DNA from: Jaenimonas drosophilae
Lineage: Eukaryota; Euglenozoa; Kinetoplastea; Trypanosomatida; Trypanosomatidae
Length of the DNA: 53,773 nt
Reading direction: 5' to 3'
Assembly: GCA_030849065.1 (NCBI GenBank)
Contig: JASAON010001552.1
Span: 1-53,773 of the forward strand
In this document: piece after piece, positions 26,112 to 35,473 of the stretch
How the letters are laid out: each line of letters opens with the position of its first letter
Position numbering within the stretch: the first letter of the stretch is position 1
The notes under the pieces: generated by a model
Told to the model about the DNA's origin: nothing
Databases searched by the model: none
What the model saw: the letters and a program-made list of their open reading frames with translations, nothing else
Position numbers and translations under genes: made by a program

Positions 26112-28385
26112 CTAGCTGGGGCTGGGGACTAGCATCTGCATCAGCCTCTCCCCCGAGGATGCGTAGGGGGCCAAGTAGCCAACCTCGGCGTGGGCAATAC
26201 CTCCATCACCCAAGATGGGTTGCTTCTGCACCTTTTCTTGTTGTGCGGTGATGTTGACGTACATGTCGGCTGTGATGCCCAACTGTGAGGTGCAGCGGAG
26301 CACCTTGAAGGGTGGCTTCTGCGAGGAGACGGGTACCTGAGGGCCATTGCCACTCATGAATTGCTGCGTGAGGAGATTGACGGAGATGCAGACATCGGCC
26401 CTGCTCATCACACCGAGCTGTGGGGCACCGCTACTGAGGCAGCGCGCCATGGAGTAGAGCGGGTAAGGGTAGCGTAGGCATGTCTCCATCAGCTCTGAGA
26501 TACTGGCGGCGGCAGTCCTACGCGCGTCCTCGCGGAGAGAGGATGTGATGAGGACGGACTGGCTGCGCACCGCCTGAATGTACTTCTCCACCGCAGGGGA
26601 GTAGAGGAGCACCGCCGACGGAGCGGTGCAGTTTGGGGTGTGCGCCACAAAGAAGACACGTGGCCGTGCGGGGGCGCTCTCTGGGTTGTTGGACTGCTGC
26701 TCTGCGGCACGCAGGCGCTCAGCAGCGAGCACAACGTGAAGGCACAAGTCTGCCACACACTGGAAGCGCTCGGCGTGGAGGGTGAACCACTGTGGGGTGG
26801 GGCTGATGGGCTCATAGGGCCGCAGGGGTACGCGGTGTTTGAGGGGCAGCCACATCTCAAAGAATTGTGCCGACTCCGACAGCGCCACGGCGGGGGAGGC
26901 CTCTGTGCCTCGACCGGTGTTCTTGTCATTCTTCTCACCCGATCCTCTGCTCGCCACCTCGCTATCGGCGGTTGGGGCCGGTGAGGACGACACACGAACC
27001 AGCTTGGGTGTGGCCGATGGTTTCATACGCGCTCCACGCAGTGGGGTGTCAATGGAGTCACTGTAGGAGATGCCCGACATCACGTGGAGGAAGAAGGTTT
27101 GTAAGGTGGCCATGCTCACAGCGAGGGCGTGGGCACGCATCTCAAAGTAGCCAACCTCATCGGTGCTCACGTAGATGGAGAGCATCGAGTGAAGCCACTG
27201 CGATTGCCTCTCACGCCGGCCAGGGTTGAGGGGCCCACCCAGAACGACGGTGAAGAGCCCAGACTCCAAGGCGTTCAGCGCGTAGGCGTTGGCGGGGCTC
27301 ACCTCACGCAGCCGGCGGTGCAAATCGGCATCGCTGACATCGGTCACCGCAGAGGTGCGGGCCAACAGCGCATAGAAATCGTCGAAGTCTTCCTGCACAG
27401 CAGCAGAAACAACGTGCTGCTTGAGCATGTCTGCCTCCTTGGCGTGCTGCATGATCCGATCCAGGTCGGCGGCGATGCTACGCTCATCCTTGATGGTGTG
27501 CTTTTCCCCATCTAGAATCTCCACCTTGTAGTAGAAGGCCCCACAGCAAACGTTGATGTGGAGGGTGTCATAGTGGGTCACGAGCTTCAAATCTGTGGTG
27601 GCCGTCGCCGGGAGAGCCGAGCTCCCCGCGCCAATGGTCTGCGGCACTTCCGTCTCCGCATCATCCTCAGTAGGGGAGCTCTCCTGCACACCAAAGCTCA
27701 CCCCCGGCCGCTCCACCTCCGGACCGGTGTAGCCCACCGGATAGAAGGAGTGGCCGAGTAGGACCTCGTAGTTATTGATGGGGTTGTAGGCAGGATCCTG
27801 CGCGTCGGCGTGTGTGTTGCAGAGGTTGGTGTGGCTCCTGAGAATTGCTCTAATGAGATTGGCAGTGATGAGCGCCACCTTGCTGGGGCTGCTGCTCCGC
27901 AGCTCTTCTAGCCCGAAGCCAACTGGTGAAGACGGGCTGACGGAGAGGTCGAAGCCCAGGGAGTGGTGCGGATAGAGCAGTGGGCTGGCTAGTCGTTGGC
28001 TAACCTCTCGTCGCCAAAAGTGGGTGAGTTTGCCACGGGTGATGTGCTGGCAGAGCACCTCCTGTTGCGAGATGGAGACCGGAGAGCTCGCCGACTCGCG
28101 GGAGTCGTCCCAGATGGCCTGCCCATGGATAAGCTTCTTGATGTCAGTGAGGACGGAGACTGGTGGCGGAAGCTGCTCCCACTCCGTCTTGGGCTTCCAG
28201 TCCGCCTCGTTCATGGCACCATAGGGCCTCGCGGAGAAGGCATTGATGGCATCGGTGCAGGGCGGGTAGTTGTTGGTGGCCACCACGGCAGCCCGTGTGG
28301 CGGTGAGCAGAAACTTGAAGCTCTTGGGAGGCGAGGACGACTCCTCGGCAGATTTCTCCCGCACAACCTTCTTCTTTGACGACAT
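26112..28385 (-). CDS. Divergent carnitine/choline acyltransferase-like protein
   Basis: This 757-residue protein tentatively matches the carnitine acyltransferase fold. The segment CCGAFYYKVEILDGE resembles the family's RGxxFKVxxxD strand. It is followed after a helical stretch by a weakly conserved FTVVLGGPLNPGRRERQSQW. Next comes VGYFEMRAHALAVSM, which would align with the catalytic EHSxAD region: the His is kept but the Ser and Asp that normally follow are not. A late LRCTSQLGITAD could correspond to the STSQ-type substrate motif. Long Ser/Pro insertions are present. If the alignment is right, the enzyme is probably altered or inactive. A wholly kinetoplastid-specific protein remains possible. 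The ATG at 28385 opens a very basic N terminus (SSKKKVVREK). Confidence 0.4.
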   Translation of the reverse strand: MSSKKKVVREKSAEESSSPPKSFKFLLTATRAAVVATNNYPPCTDAINAFSARPYGAMNEADWKPKTEWEQLPPPVSVLTDIKKLIHGQAIWDDSRESASSPVSISQQEVLCQHITRGKLTHFWRREVSQRLASPLLYPHHSLGFDLSVSPSSPVGFGLEELRSSSPSKVALITANLIRAILRSHTNLCNTHADAQDPAYNPINNYEVLLGHSFYPVGYTGPEVERPGVSFGVQESSPTEDDAETEVPQTIGAGSSALPATATTDLKLVTHYDTLHINVCCGAFYYKVEILDGEKHTIKDERSIAADLDRIMQHAKEADMLKQHVVSAAVQEDFDDFYALLARTSAVTDVSDADLHRRLREVSPANAYALNALESGLFTVVLGGPLNPGRRERQSQWLHSMLSIYVSTDEVGYFEMRAHALAVSMATLQTFFLHVMSGISYSDSIDTPLRGARMKPSATPKLVRVSSSPAPTADSEVASRGSGEKNDKNTGRGTEASPAVALSESAQFFEMWLPLKHRVPLRPYEPISPTPQWFTLHAERFQCVADLCLHVVLAAERLRAAEQQSNNPESAPARPRVFFVAHTPNCTAPSAVLLYSPAVEKYIQAVRSQSVLITSSLREDARRTAAASISELMETCLRYPYPLYSMARCLSSGAPQLGVMSRADVCISVNLLTQQFMSGNGPQVPVSSQKPPFKVLRCTSQLGITADMYVNITAQQEKVQKQPILGDGGIAHAEVGYLAPYASSGERLMQMLVPSPS

Positions 28386-28655
28386 CTACAAACACATGGC
28401 ATACAAGAGAGAGAAGGAGCATCATTGGTGGCGAAGAATAACATCAAATGTGCTCACCAACGTCATTGCACGCAGTCGTGTAGGCAGGTTTCCGTAATCA
28501 CTCATAGAGAGGATAGTCGCAAGCGTTGTGAGGCACCTGGATTCCAAACGAAGGAAGCACAACTAGAATTGAGATTCACTGCCAGTATCAGTGGCACCCA
28601 CAAGCAGACCAAGGTGGGAGTGGGCAAATCGTGATGATGAAGCGATCAGCCCACC

Positions 28656-31406
28656 TCACTCTGCCACAAACAGTGCTTTGGGAATAGGCTGCGCAATCTT
28701 GCGGTCCCAAGGAGGCCGGACGATCATGTCGAGCACCACCAATTTCTTCTGGGTGTTGACGATCAGCTCAACAACGAGCTCACTGCAGAGATGAATCTCC
28801 TCCTCCTCCTCCACACCTGTCTCTGGGTGAGGTCCCCAACTCAAGATTTTTTTCGTTGACGTCAACTTGCAAATGGTGGACCTCTCCGCCGGGTTTTTGT
28901 CCTTCTTGTTCTTGGGGGGAGCAGCTTTGCCGTCGACCGGCTTTCGAGCTTCCTTCGTATTCGTGGTGCTATCCCCCTCCTTAATTTGGAACAGCTGCTT
29001 GTTGTCCTTGAAGCCAACCTTCACATTCATGGCAACCTCCGACGCGTAGAGGTTCATGCCGTCGTTGCGCATCTGAAGCACCACCACGGTGGTCCGCAGC
29101 ACCGATGGAATGCCGCCATCCACCTGGGCCTTCTTTTGTAGTGCCTGAAGAAAGAGGCAGAAGAAGACCTCGCACGAATCCTCACCAGCCTCCTTGGCCT
29201 TGCGGCTACGGTCATTGGCCCTGATGACGATCTCATTCACCTCGGAATACGAGTACCACAAGTGGCCGTATTCTAAGTCCTCAGGAGCGAAGTAGGTGGC
29301 CGTGTCAATGGCCTCCTTGGCAGGATCCTGAACGATGCTTGGATCAGGTCGGCTGGGCAGGGTCAGCTGCATCTCCTTCATTTTTGCCTCCGCCTCGAGG
29401 GCGACGAGGAGCTGCCGATGGGCAATGATATCGCAGTAGCGGCGGATGGGGGAGGTGAAGTGGGTGTACCACGGCGCGCCAATGGCAAAGTGTGCCCGAC
29501 CGCCCGCAGACGCCTCCATGGAGTTGGAGACGTAGTGAGCACGCTGCATGGAATACTTCATCAATTCGCAGACATCATCGTAGTGAGGGTGTCCTTGGCA
29601 GGCTTCGATAGTTTCGTAGAGATCACGTGCAGAGGTACCCACCATCTTGATGCCAAATCCGTCCAACGACTCCCTCAGCGCCTTCATCTTTTCATTGGAT
29701 GGCGCATTGTGCTCACGAAGGATGGCCCCCTTGGGGGTGAATTGCACAATCTTCTCGGCCGTGCGAAAGTTGGCCAGGAGCATGAACTCCTCCACCACCC
29801 AGTTGCTGCGGATTTGACGCACAACATGGAAGCTCGTCGGAGCGAAGGTGGTGTCTTTCTCATCAAAAGTGAAGCCGAGGCGGGCGTTAGGGATGGCAAG
29901 CCGACCGCGCAAAAGACTCGCGGCACGTCGAATTGAGGCCAGTTCGTAGAGCAGAAGAACCGACTCGTGCACACGGGCGGACAGCGTTGCTTCTGGAGTG
30001 TTGCTGTGGGCAGACTCCTTGGCCAAGTCCAGCTCAATGTGTTTGCCATCGACGATTTCCTGTGCTTGTTCGTAGCTGAGACGGCATCGACTGCGGATCA
30101 CCGACTGGCCAAACCACTCACTGATGATTTGGCCCTTTGCATCCACCTCAAAGAGAGCTGAAAAGGCAAATTTGTCCTCGGATGGGTTCAGACTGCAGTA
30201 GTCCTCACTGAGCTTGCGGGGGAGCATGGAGATGACCTTATTCACCAGGTAGGTTGAGGTGCACCGACGGGCTGCCTCCTCATCAATTGGGGTGCCGCGC
30301 TGCACAAAGTAGGAGACGTCGGCAATGTGGACGCCAACGTGGTAGCCACTGGGGGTACGACGGATGCTGAGGGCATCATCGAGGTCGCGTGCGGTGGCGG
30401 GGTCGATGGTGCAGACGAACTCCGTCTCCCGCAGGTCCCGGCGCTTCATGGCGGCCAGCTCCTCAGCCGAGGATGGAACTGTGAAGTCAGCCGGGATGCA
30501 CGCCTCCACATCGTCCTCAAAGCTCTCCGAGGGCAATTCGTACTGCGCGCAAATGCCCATGGTGGCGCTACTGGCGTTGGCCATTCCGCAGCAGCCGTGA
30601 ATGGTTGCTCGATAGGCATCCTTCAGATCCAAATGGAGCATGCCACCAGCGTCCACCAGCTTCAAAATGAAGAGGTAGGAGGTCACGTCGTTCTTGTAGG
30701 CTGCAGGGATGTCCTTCCACTGCACGGTGATCTGCGGCATCCGCGGATCGTACAGACGAAATCGAAGCAGAAAACTGGCTTTGGGCTCCGTTTGTGGCAT
30801 AGCGTTGAACGCCACGCGTCCAACGTAGTAGCGCGGAATGTCGCGGTGGAGGACACAAATAACCATCCCTGACGGTTTCACGTTGGACGGCCACGTGTAC
30901 TTTCGCACCTCACCACAAATTTGTTGTGTGAGCTCAACCTCCTTGGGTAGTACAGGAGGTGGCTGCTGCTTCCGAGAACGAACCAAATCGTAGACCACCC
31001 GACCATCTGGTAGGGCTTGAGGCATCTCGGATAGGGCAACTGCAAGGCTCTCCTCGTCCTCATCCTCCACCTTCTCAACGGGCTTCCACATATTCATTGG
31101 GTTCAGCTGCACCGCCACCACATCGCCATGCATTGCACGTACATAGCTGCCAGGCTCAAGCGTAACATCAGAACTGAAACAGGATCGGTTGCGTAGAAAG
31201 GCCATTCCGCCACGTTTGAGTACGCACAACACGCCAATGACGGTCTCCACCCCATCTGGCCCAGCCTTTGCTCGAATACGTTCTTCAAGTTCCGGGATGG
31301 ACTTGGGCACATAGGAGGTGGCAATGCGCTCCGTGCTGGGTACGAGTTCGCACAAGTTGAGAGGGGGTTCGGCTGGTTGCTGTGGCGGTAGGGTTGATTG
31401 CTGCAT
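28656..31406 (-). CDS. DIS3L2/SSD1-type RNB-family exoribonuclease
   Basis: This 916-residue protein belongs to the RNase II/RNB family. It has the catalytic motif CTIDPATARDLDDALS with Asp335 at its start, the STYLVNKVISMLPRKLSE segment, and YTHFTSPIRRYCDIIAHRQ later. TARDLDDALS is typical of the DIS3L2/SSD1 branch rather than DIS3, which has GCxDIDDALH. There is no PIN domain. Two cold-shock-type domains precede the RNB domain, and an S1-like domain and a basic stretch follow. DIS3L2 degrades uridylated RNAs in the cytoplasm of other eukaryotes; all the acidic residues visible here are kept, so activity is expected. The start at 31406 is the first ATG after an AG at 31448-31447; a longer in-frame reading exists upstream of that acceptor. 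Confidence 0.85.
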   Translation of the reverse strand: MQQSTLPPQQPAEPPLNLCELVPSTERIATSYVPKSIPELEERIRAKAGPDGVETVIGVLCVLKRGGMAFLRNRSCFSSDVTLEPGSYVRAMHGDVVAVQLNPMNMWKPVEKVEDEDEESLAVALSEMPQALPDGRVVYDLVRSRKQQPPPVLPKEVELTQQICGEVRKYTWPSNVKPSGMVICVLHRDIPRYYVGRVAFNAMPQTEPKASFLLRFRLYDPRMPQITVQWKDIPAAYKNDVTSYLFILKLVDAGGMLHLDLKDAYRATIHGCCGMANASSATMGICAQYELPSESFEDDVEACIPADFTVPSSAEELAAMKRRDLRETEFVCTIDPATARDLDDALSIRRTPSGYHVGVHIADVSYFVQRGTPIDEEAARRCTSTYLVNKVISMLPRKLSEDYCSLNPSEDKFAFSALFEVDAKGQIISEWFGQSVIRSRCRLSYEQAQEIVDGKHIELDLAKESAHSNTPEATLSARVHESVLLLYELASIRRAASLLRGRLAIPNARLGFTFDEKDTTFAPTSFHVVRQIRSNWVVEEFMLLANFRTAEKIVQFTPKGAILREHNAPSNEKMKALRESLDGFGIKMVGTSARDLYETIEACQGHPHYDDVCELMKYSMQRAHYVSNSMEASAGGRAHFAIGAPWYTHFTSPIRRYCDIIAHRQLLVALEAEAKMKEMQLTLPSRPDPSIVQDPAKEAIDTATYFAPEDLEYGHLWYSYSEVNEIVIRANDRSRKAKEAGEDSCEVFFCLFLQALQKKAQVDGGIPSVLRTTVVVLQMRNDGMNLYASEVAMNVKVGFKDNKQLFQIKEGDSTTNTKEARKPVDGKAAPPKNKKDKNPAERSTICKLTSTKKILSWGPHPETGVEEEEEIHLCSELVVELIVNTQKKLVVLDMIVRPPWDRKIAQPIPKALFVAE

Positions 31407-31446
31407 CTCGAAGTGGTTGGCAAAAGTCGTCCGTACGTGAGTGGAG

Positions 31447-31492
31447 CTGATATTCTGATGATTATGATAAAAAGGAGAGAGAACAGGGAGGT
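31447..31492 (-). promoter_or_regulatory. Spliced-leader acceptor deciding the DIS3L2-like start
   Basis: On the - strand a pyrimidine tract (about 31470-31492) is followed by AGs at 31456-31455 and 31448-31447. The next ATG is at 31406. Confidence 0.45.
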
Positions 31493-31574
31493 TTGTGGAG
31501 CTCAGAATGATGTTGACCGGTGTGCGACGTGTTCTGAGAAATTGTCTGTTGGTTTGCGCGTCCAATGCTCCACC

Positions 31575-32390
31575 TCACTCATCTGCATCGGAGTCTGGTG
31601 ATGACGAGCGCAGAAAATCGTCCACCGAAAACTTGGACAGCTGGTGGCTGGCCACATCGTCAGCGACGGATGGGGCGAAGAGTGAGAGCTCTGTGCTTGG
31701 CTGCTTCGTGCTGGAATTATTATTATCCGCCTCCAGATTGGCTGCTGGGGGGATGTAGTCCTCCCCTCGGAGTCCAGCCTCCACTGTGGCAGCCAAGCGT
31801 CTCCGCACACGTGGTGGCTGGCCTGCCAGCCACCCACCCACCAAATCCAGCTCCGAATCACACAGACGGAGTGCCGATCGATAGGCAGCACGACCTGCTA
31901 CTGCCACCTCCCGCGTGGCCCGACTCACAACGGGGTTACTGCGCGACACCACATGCACCACCGTGTCTGAGGCCGCAGCAGGTATGAGAGTGGCCCTCTC
32001 CTTTGGGAGCTCAGACGGTAATGGGTAGCTGAGTGCGCAGCCCTCCTCTCCGCCTCTCTGGCTGTTGTAGCGCCCGCCCAACTCACGCTGCAGAACAAAT
32101 TCAACGACGGATGCGGCCATTCCTGCAGTCTGGGCGTCTGCTAGTCGCTCCGTCTCAGCACGAGCCTGTTGCTGAGCTGCCGCGGCTTCCCGTTGAGCAT
32201 CCTGCAGAGCCATACGCACCACCTCTACATGGCTGCTGCTGGGTCCGGTGTTGTTATTGGCGGTAGGAGCCTCAGCCCCTGCTGGTGTATGGCGTGCGTG
32301 GCGCTTCTTTCCACGGATCCACGCCTCGCTTGCCGCACCGCCATCGGCTGGGGCGGTGACGGTCCTGCGAAGAAGCTCGTTGAGATCCAT
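31575..32390 (-). CDS. Unknown acidic-tailed protein with central coiled coil
   Basis: This 271-residue protein is not recognised. A short N-terminal helix (MDLNELLRRTV) is followed by a basic stretch (RGKKRHARH, about 27-35). A single alanine/glutamine-rich coiled coil covers about 55-95, and a region with scattered hydrophobics lies at 120-200. The C terminus is acidic and Ser-rich and ends SSSPDSDADE. The frame is open a few codons further upstream but without an ATG there, so 32390 is taken as the start. A TC-rich tract on the - strand at 32501-32525 lies about 110 bases upstream. Confidence 0.6.
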   Translation of the reverse strand: MDLNELLRRTVTAPADGGAASEAWIRGKKRHARHTPAGAEAPTANNNTGPSSSHVEVVRMALQDAQREAAAAQQQARAETERLADAQTAGMAASVVEFVLQRELGGRYNSQRGGEEGCALSYPLPSELPKERATLIPAAASDTVVHVVSRSNPVVSRATREVAVAGRAAYRSALRLCDSELDLVGGWLAGQPPRVRRRLAATVEAGLRGEDYIPPAANLEADNNNSSTKQPSTELSLFAPSVADDVASHQLSKFSVDDFLRSSSPDSDADE

Positions 32391-32863
32391 AACAGCCAAT
32401 GTACTTCAAACCAACAATGAGGAAGACAAACTGCGACCCTACCACGTGAGCTACGATGTGTCTCTGTATCTTATTCACCTAGGTAGATGACGCCTTTACG
32501 CCGACACGAGAGAGAGAGAGAGAGACGGGGGATGAAGAAGAAGGGCGCTGTGAAGTGTGAAGTGTATGAATCTAGTTTTCTCTGCCTCCTTCGAGCCCAA
32601 CACATTCACATGTGGTAGGAAGCGGAGGTGTGTGAATGACGTGAGTGAGTTTAGATCGGTCAGTCACACACAGAAAAGTGGGACATACTCACCATTATGC
32701 CCACCAGCCCCACCTGATGGAGGTTGGGAAAAGTGGGGGAGGAGTAGTTATACGTGTAAAAAGAAGATGTTATCAACCTCCTCTGCGGTTGTTGGGTGTG
32801 GCACATGACCGGTAGGCGGGGGGCACGTAGATCACATCAACATCCAAACCAACACCACGGCAC
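32391..32863 (-). promoter_or_regulatory. Intergenic UTR region with TC tract
   Basis: No gene is seen. A GA repeat on the + strand (about 32501-32523) forms a TC tract on the - strand that probably directs trans-splicing of the gene starting at 32390. The rest is presumed 3' UTR of the WD-repeat gene. Confidence 0.4.
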
Positions 32864-35167
32864 TTATGCACTCCGACGCTTCAAGTAGAGCGAAAGCACC
32901 GAGCTCATGGGAGGAACGGTGTAGCTCGGCTCGCACAGGACCTCACCCAGCCATTGGTGGGCCTCTAACGCCCGCGCCAACTGCCGGGCACGGCGGCTTG
33001 CCGCATCGCCTTCTTCGTCGTCCGCATTATCACCATCCGCGTCATTCGGCCCCAACTCAGCGAAGAAGTCCTTGATGCGGGCATCAGATTCCTTGCCAGC
33101 ACCACGCAGGTCCGTCTCGCCCACAAAACGTTCCTCCTGGGACGTCTTCTGCTGAGGTGAGAAGGTTAGGAGCCTAAATCCAGATGCCGCATCCACCACC
33201 GCCAAACGTCCACTGCCCTCTTGCAGCGTCGAGACATGAAGAAGCGCACGGCTGCTCGCCTCCGACGCAGATCCAACCTCTTTTCCGTTGTAGCCCACAG
33301 CGGTGAGGCTGCGATTCTCCGTTGCAAGGAGCAGAGCGTCAGCACTGAAGGAGCACATGGCGGTGATGGGGGAGGATGGGGTGTAGATGGTGGGGGAGGT
33401 GGTTTGTGTGCTGGACAGGTCCCACAGGAAGAGCCTCTCGTGGTGCCGTGCAGCAACCATTTTGTGGGTCGTGGAGATGACGATATCATGCAGAACCGCC
33501 GTGGAGAAGGTCTGCGAGAGTGTGCGCAGGCATGTCCATGGAATACCCGGGCGGCAATCCATCACATTGAAAATATGAATGGAGTCATCGGCAACGAAGC
33601 AGAGGGAGCCATCGGCGGAGAGACTCATGCTCTCTACAAGGAGAGAGGGGGTCGAGGAGGAAGATTGGTTCCGCCAGTTGCGTGCGGAGGTGGCCAGGGC
33701 ATCATTGGCGTCCTCCACGACCGACTCCCAGCACTTCATGGATTCTCGCGAGAGGGTGAAGATGCGTCCGTGCGTCTTGTCAGCCTGCAGTGCCAGGATC
33801 TCGCTTTGGTGTGGGTGATAGACAATTTGAGCCTCCACGTGGTGGCGCCTCGTCGCATCGTAGGCCCAGAAGCGGAGAAGGTCGGGGAGAGATGATGGTG
33901 CGAAGGACTCGTAGGTCACCATCACACGGCCGTCTTGGAGAAGTCCGGCGTGCTGAACGCCGTGCTTGGGAGGAACTGTGATGGTCTCCATCTGTGCTGA
34001 CATGTGCAGGGAGTAGAGCGATTGTTGGGTGATGGGGTCGCACACACGAAGAACGTGTGGAAGACCCGTGAGGATCACCGCGGGCTGGCCCATCCACTGT
34101 TCGACCAACAACCCCCGGCAGGACTCCTTGGACGCCCACTCAATGCCCTCCACCGACTGTTGCAGGCGCATCTCAAGGAGGTCGGCACACGCGAGGGTGG
34201 AGTAGCCACAGGCAAGCAGAAGGGTGCTCCCTTTGCCCACTGAGGGTTGAATGCAGCGGATGGGGCCCAGATTGCAGCGGAGCTTGCGATGGGTGTAGGA
34301 GGAGAGGTTCCACAGGAGGATCACCGACTCACGCGCGCCTGTGAAGAGCGCGGAACCATCTACAGCAAAGGCGATGGCAGTGAGTGGGGTGTGATGCCAG
34401 TGGTCGGAGAAGAAGTGTGCCTCTTGGACTGACGGGTAAATGACCAACTCACCACGTGTTCCGCCCACCGCAACAGACTCATCAACAGGGCTGCAGGCTA
34501 CCGATTGCATGTTGATGGGGAGCAGGCGCTGAGGCGCTGTGACGGAGGAGCGCAGGCGACCATCGGCGATGGAATAGGTTGAGTATTGCAGCCAGCGCTG
34601 CTCCGCTTGCCCCACCACGACGAGACCCGTGCGATGGCCCACTGCCATGGTGCATCCCACCAAGGGCTGGGCGAAGCGAAGGATCTCAACGGCATGCGCA
34701 GAGCTGCTCGTGTCCTCCAACGCGCACTCGTATACGCCGGTGGATGAGAGCATCACGCAGTGCAGCTGTTCCCCCGCAACGTGAAAGTGGGCCTCCTCAA
34801 CAACGAGGGGGTCCTGACTAGAGTGAAGAGCTTTGCGTGAGGCAATGAAGGGCTTGGACGATTCGCCGCGTGGTTGGATTGCGGCATCCTCCGTCACCCC
34901 AACCATGGCAATCGTGGAGCTATGCACTACGCTCATGTTGCTAAGAGCCACTATGAAGTAATTTGCCTCCGCATCGACGACGTGTAGCATCATTGCACCA
35001 TTATGAGAGCGCCGGACCGCGAGGCCACTTACCCGTGCTCCATTGAAGCGCTCCACGCGGAACTTCTTTAAAGTCTTTGGTGCAAAGAAGGACACCGCCG
35101 CATCCTCAGCGACACACACGGCCTCGTCGCAGTGGGCAAAGAGGTGAGGAGCAGCAGCAAACGCCAT
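32864..35167 (-). CDS. UTP17: WD40-repeat protein, probable SSU processome t-UTP UTP17/WDR75
   Basis: UTP17 (Nan1/WDR75) is a t-UTP subunit that binds nascent pre-rRNA in the nucleolus. The 767-residue protein is beta-rich throughout with WD-type repeats. The clearest stretch is HWHHTPLTAIAFAVDG, then LFTGARESVILLWNL, then LGPIRCIQPS. This is the recognisable central blade series of WDR75, which has an HWH-type start and a following LPRLG-like strand. A second propeller follows from about residue 420 (HHVEAQIVYHPHQSEILAL). The acidic region near 730 precedes a helical C terminus. Length is slightly less than human WDR75 (about 830). Another large WD-repeat nucleolar protein is the main alternative. 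The ATG at 35167 is well placed. Confidence 0.65.
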   Translation of the reverse strand: MAFAAAPHLFAHCDEAVCVAEDAAVSFFAPKTLKKFRVERFNGARVSGLAVRRSHNGAMMLHVVDAEANYFIVALSNMSVVHSSTIAMVGVTEDAAIQPRGESSKPFIASRKALHSSQDPLVVEEAHFHVAGEQLHCVMLSSTGVYECALEDTSSSAHAVEILRFAQPLVGCTMAVGHRTGLVVVGQAEQRWLQYSTYSIADGRLRSSVTAPQRLLPINMQSVACSPVDESVAVGGTRGELVIYPSVQEAHFFSDHWHHTPLTAIAFAVDGSALFTGARESVILLWNLSSYTHRKLRCNLGPIRCIQPSVGKGSTLLLACGYSTLACADLLEMRLQQSVEGIEWASKESCRGLLVEQWMGQPAVILTGLPHVLRVCDPITQQSLYSLHMSAQMETITVPPKHGVQHAGLLQDGRVMVTYESFAPSSLPDLLRFWAYDATRRHHVEAQIVYHPHQSEILALQADKTHGRIFTLSRESMKCWESVVEDANDALATSARNWRNQSSSSTPSLLVESMSLSADGSLCFVADDSIHIFNVMDCRPGIPWTCLRTLSQTFSTAVLHDIVISTTHKMVAARHHERLFLWDLSSTQTTSPTIYTPSSPITAMCSFSADALLLATENRSLTAVGYNGKEVGSASEASSRALLHVSTLQEGSGRLAVVDAASGFRLLTFSPQQKTSQEERFVGETDLRGAGKESDARIKDFFAELGPNDADGDNADDEEGDAASRRARQLARALEAHQWLGEVLCEPSYTVPPMSSVLSLYLKRRSA

Positions 35168-35473
35168 GGGAAGAGTGGTGCTACCTTCACAAAGGGAGGA
35201 GGGAGGATCTAGTTAGCACTAGAACACACACACACACTTTAGCAGTAACAACAAGAAGAGAAAGGAAGCAATGTCGCAGGAGGGTACTGGTACTACTGGG
35301 TACTTACTTCATGAATACAGTATTTGTTGATTTGTTGTTCACAACAGTTGGGGTACGCAAGGACAAAAGATAAGCTCTCTCCCACAAAAGGTCAGCCATG
35401 CTACCTAGCACCGCCACTCTTTGGCCTCTATCATGGCATGAAGGATCCGCCTCGTCGCGTAGTGGTCTCGGTG
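35168..35473 (-). promoter_or_regulatory. Intergenic UTR region
   Basis: No gene is seen. A purine-rich + strand stretch at about 35249-35270 is the probable pyrimidine tract for trans-splicing of the WD-repeat gene. Confidence 0.35.

Noticed and set aside
8591..31406. The two RNB nucleases as a recent local duplication
   Set aside because: Their catalytic motifs and domain plans belong to different ancient branches, and they lie on opposite clusters about 17 kb apart.
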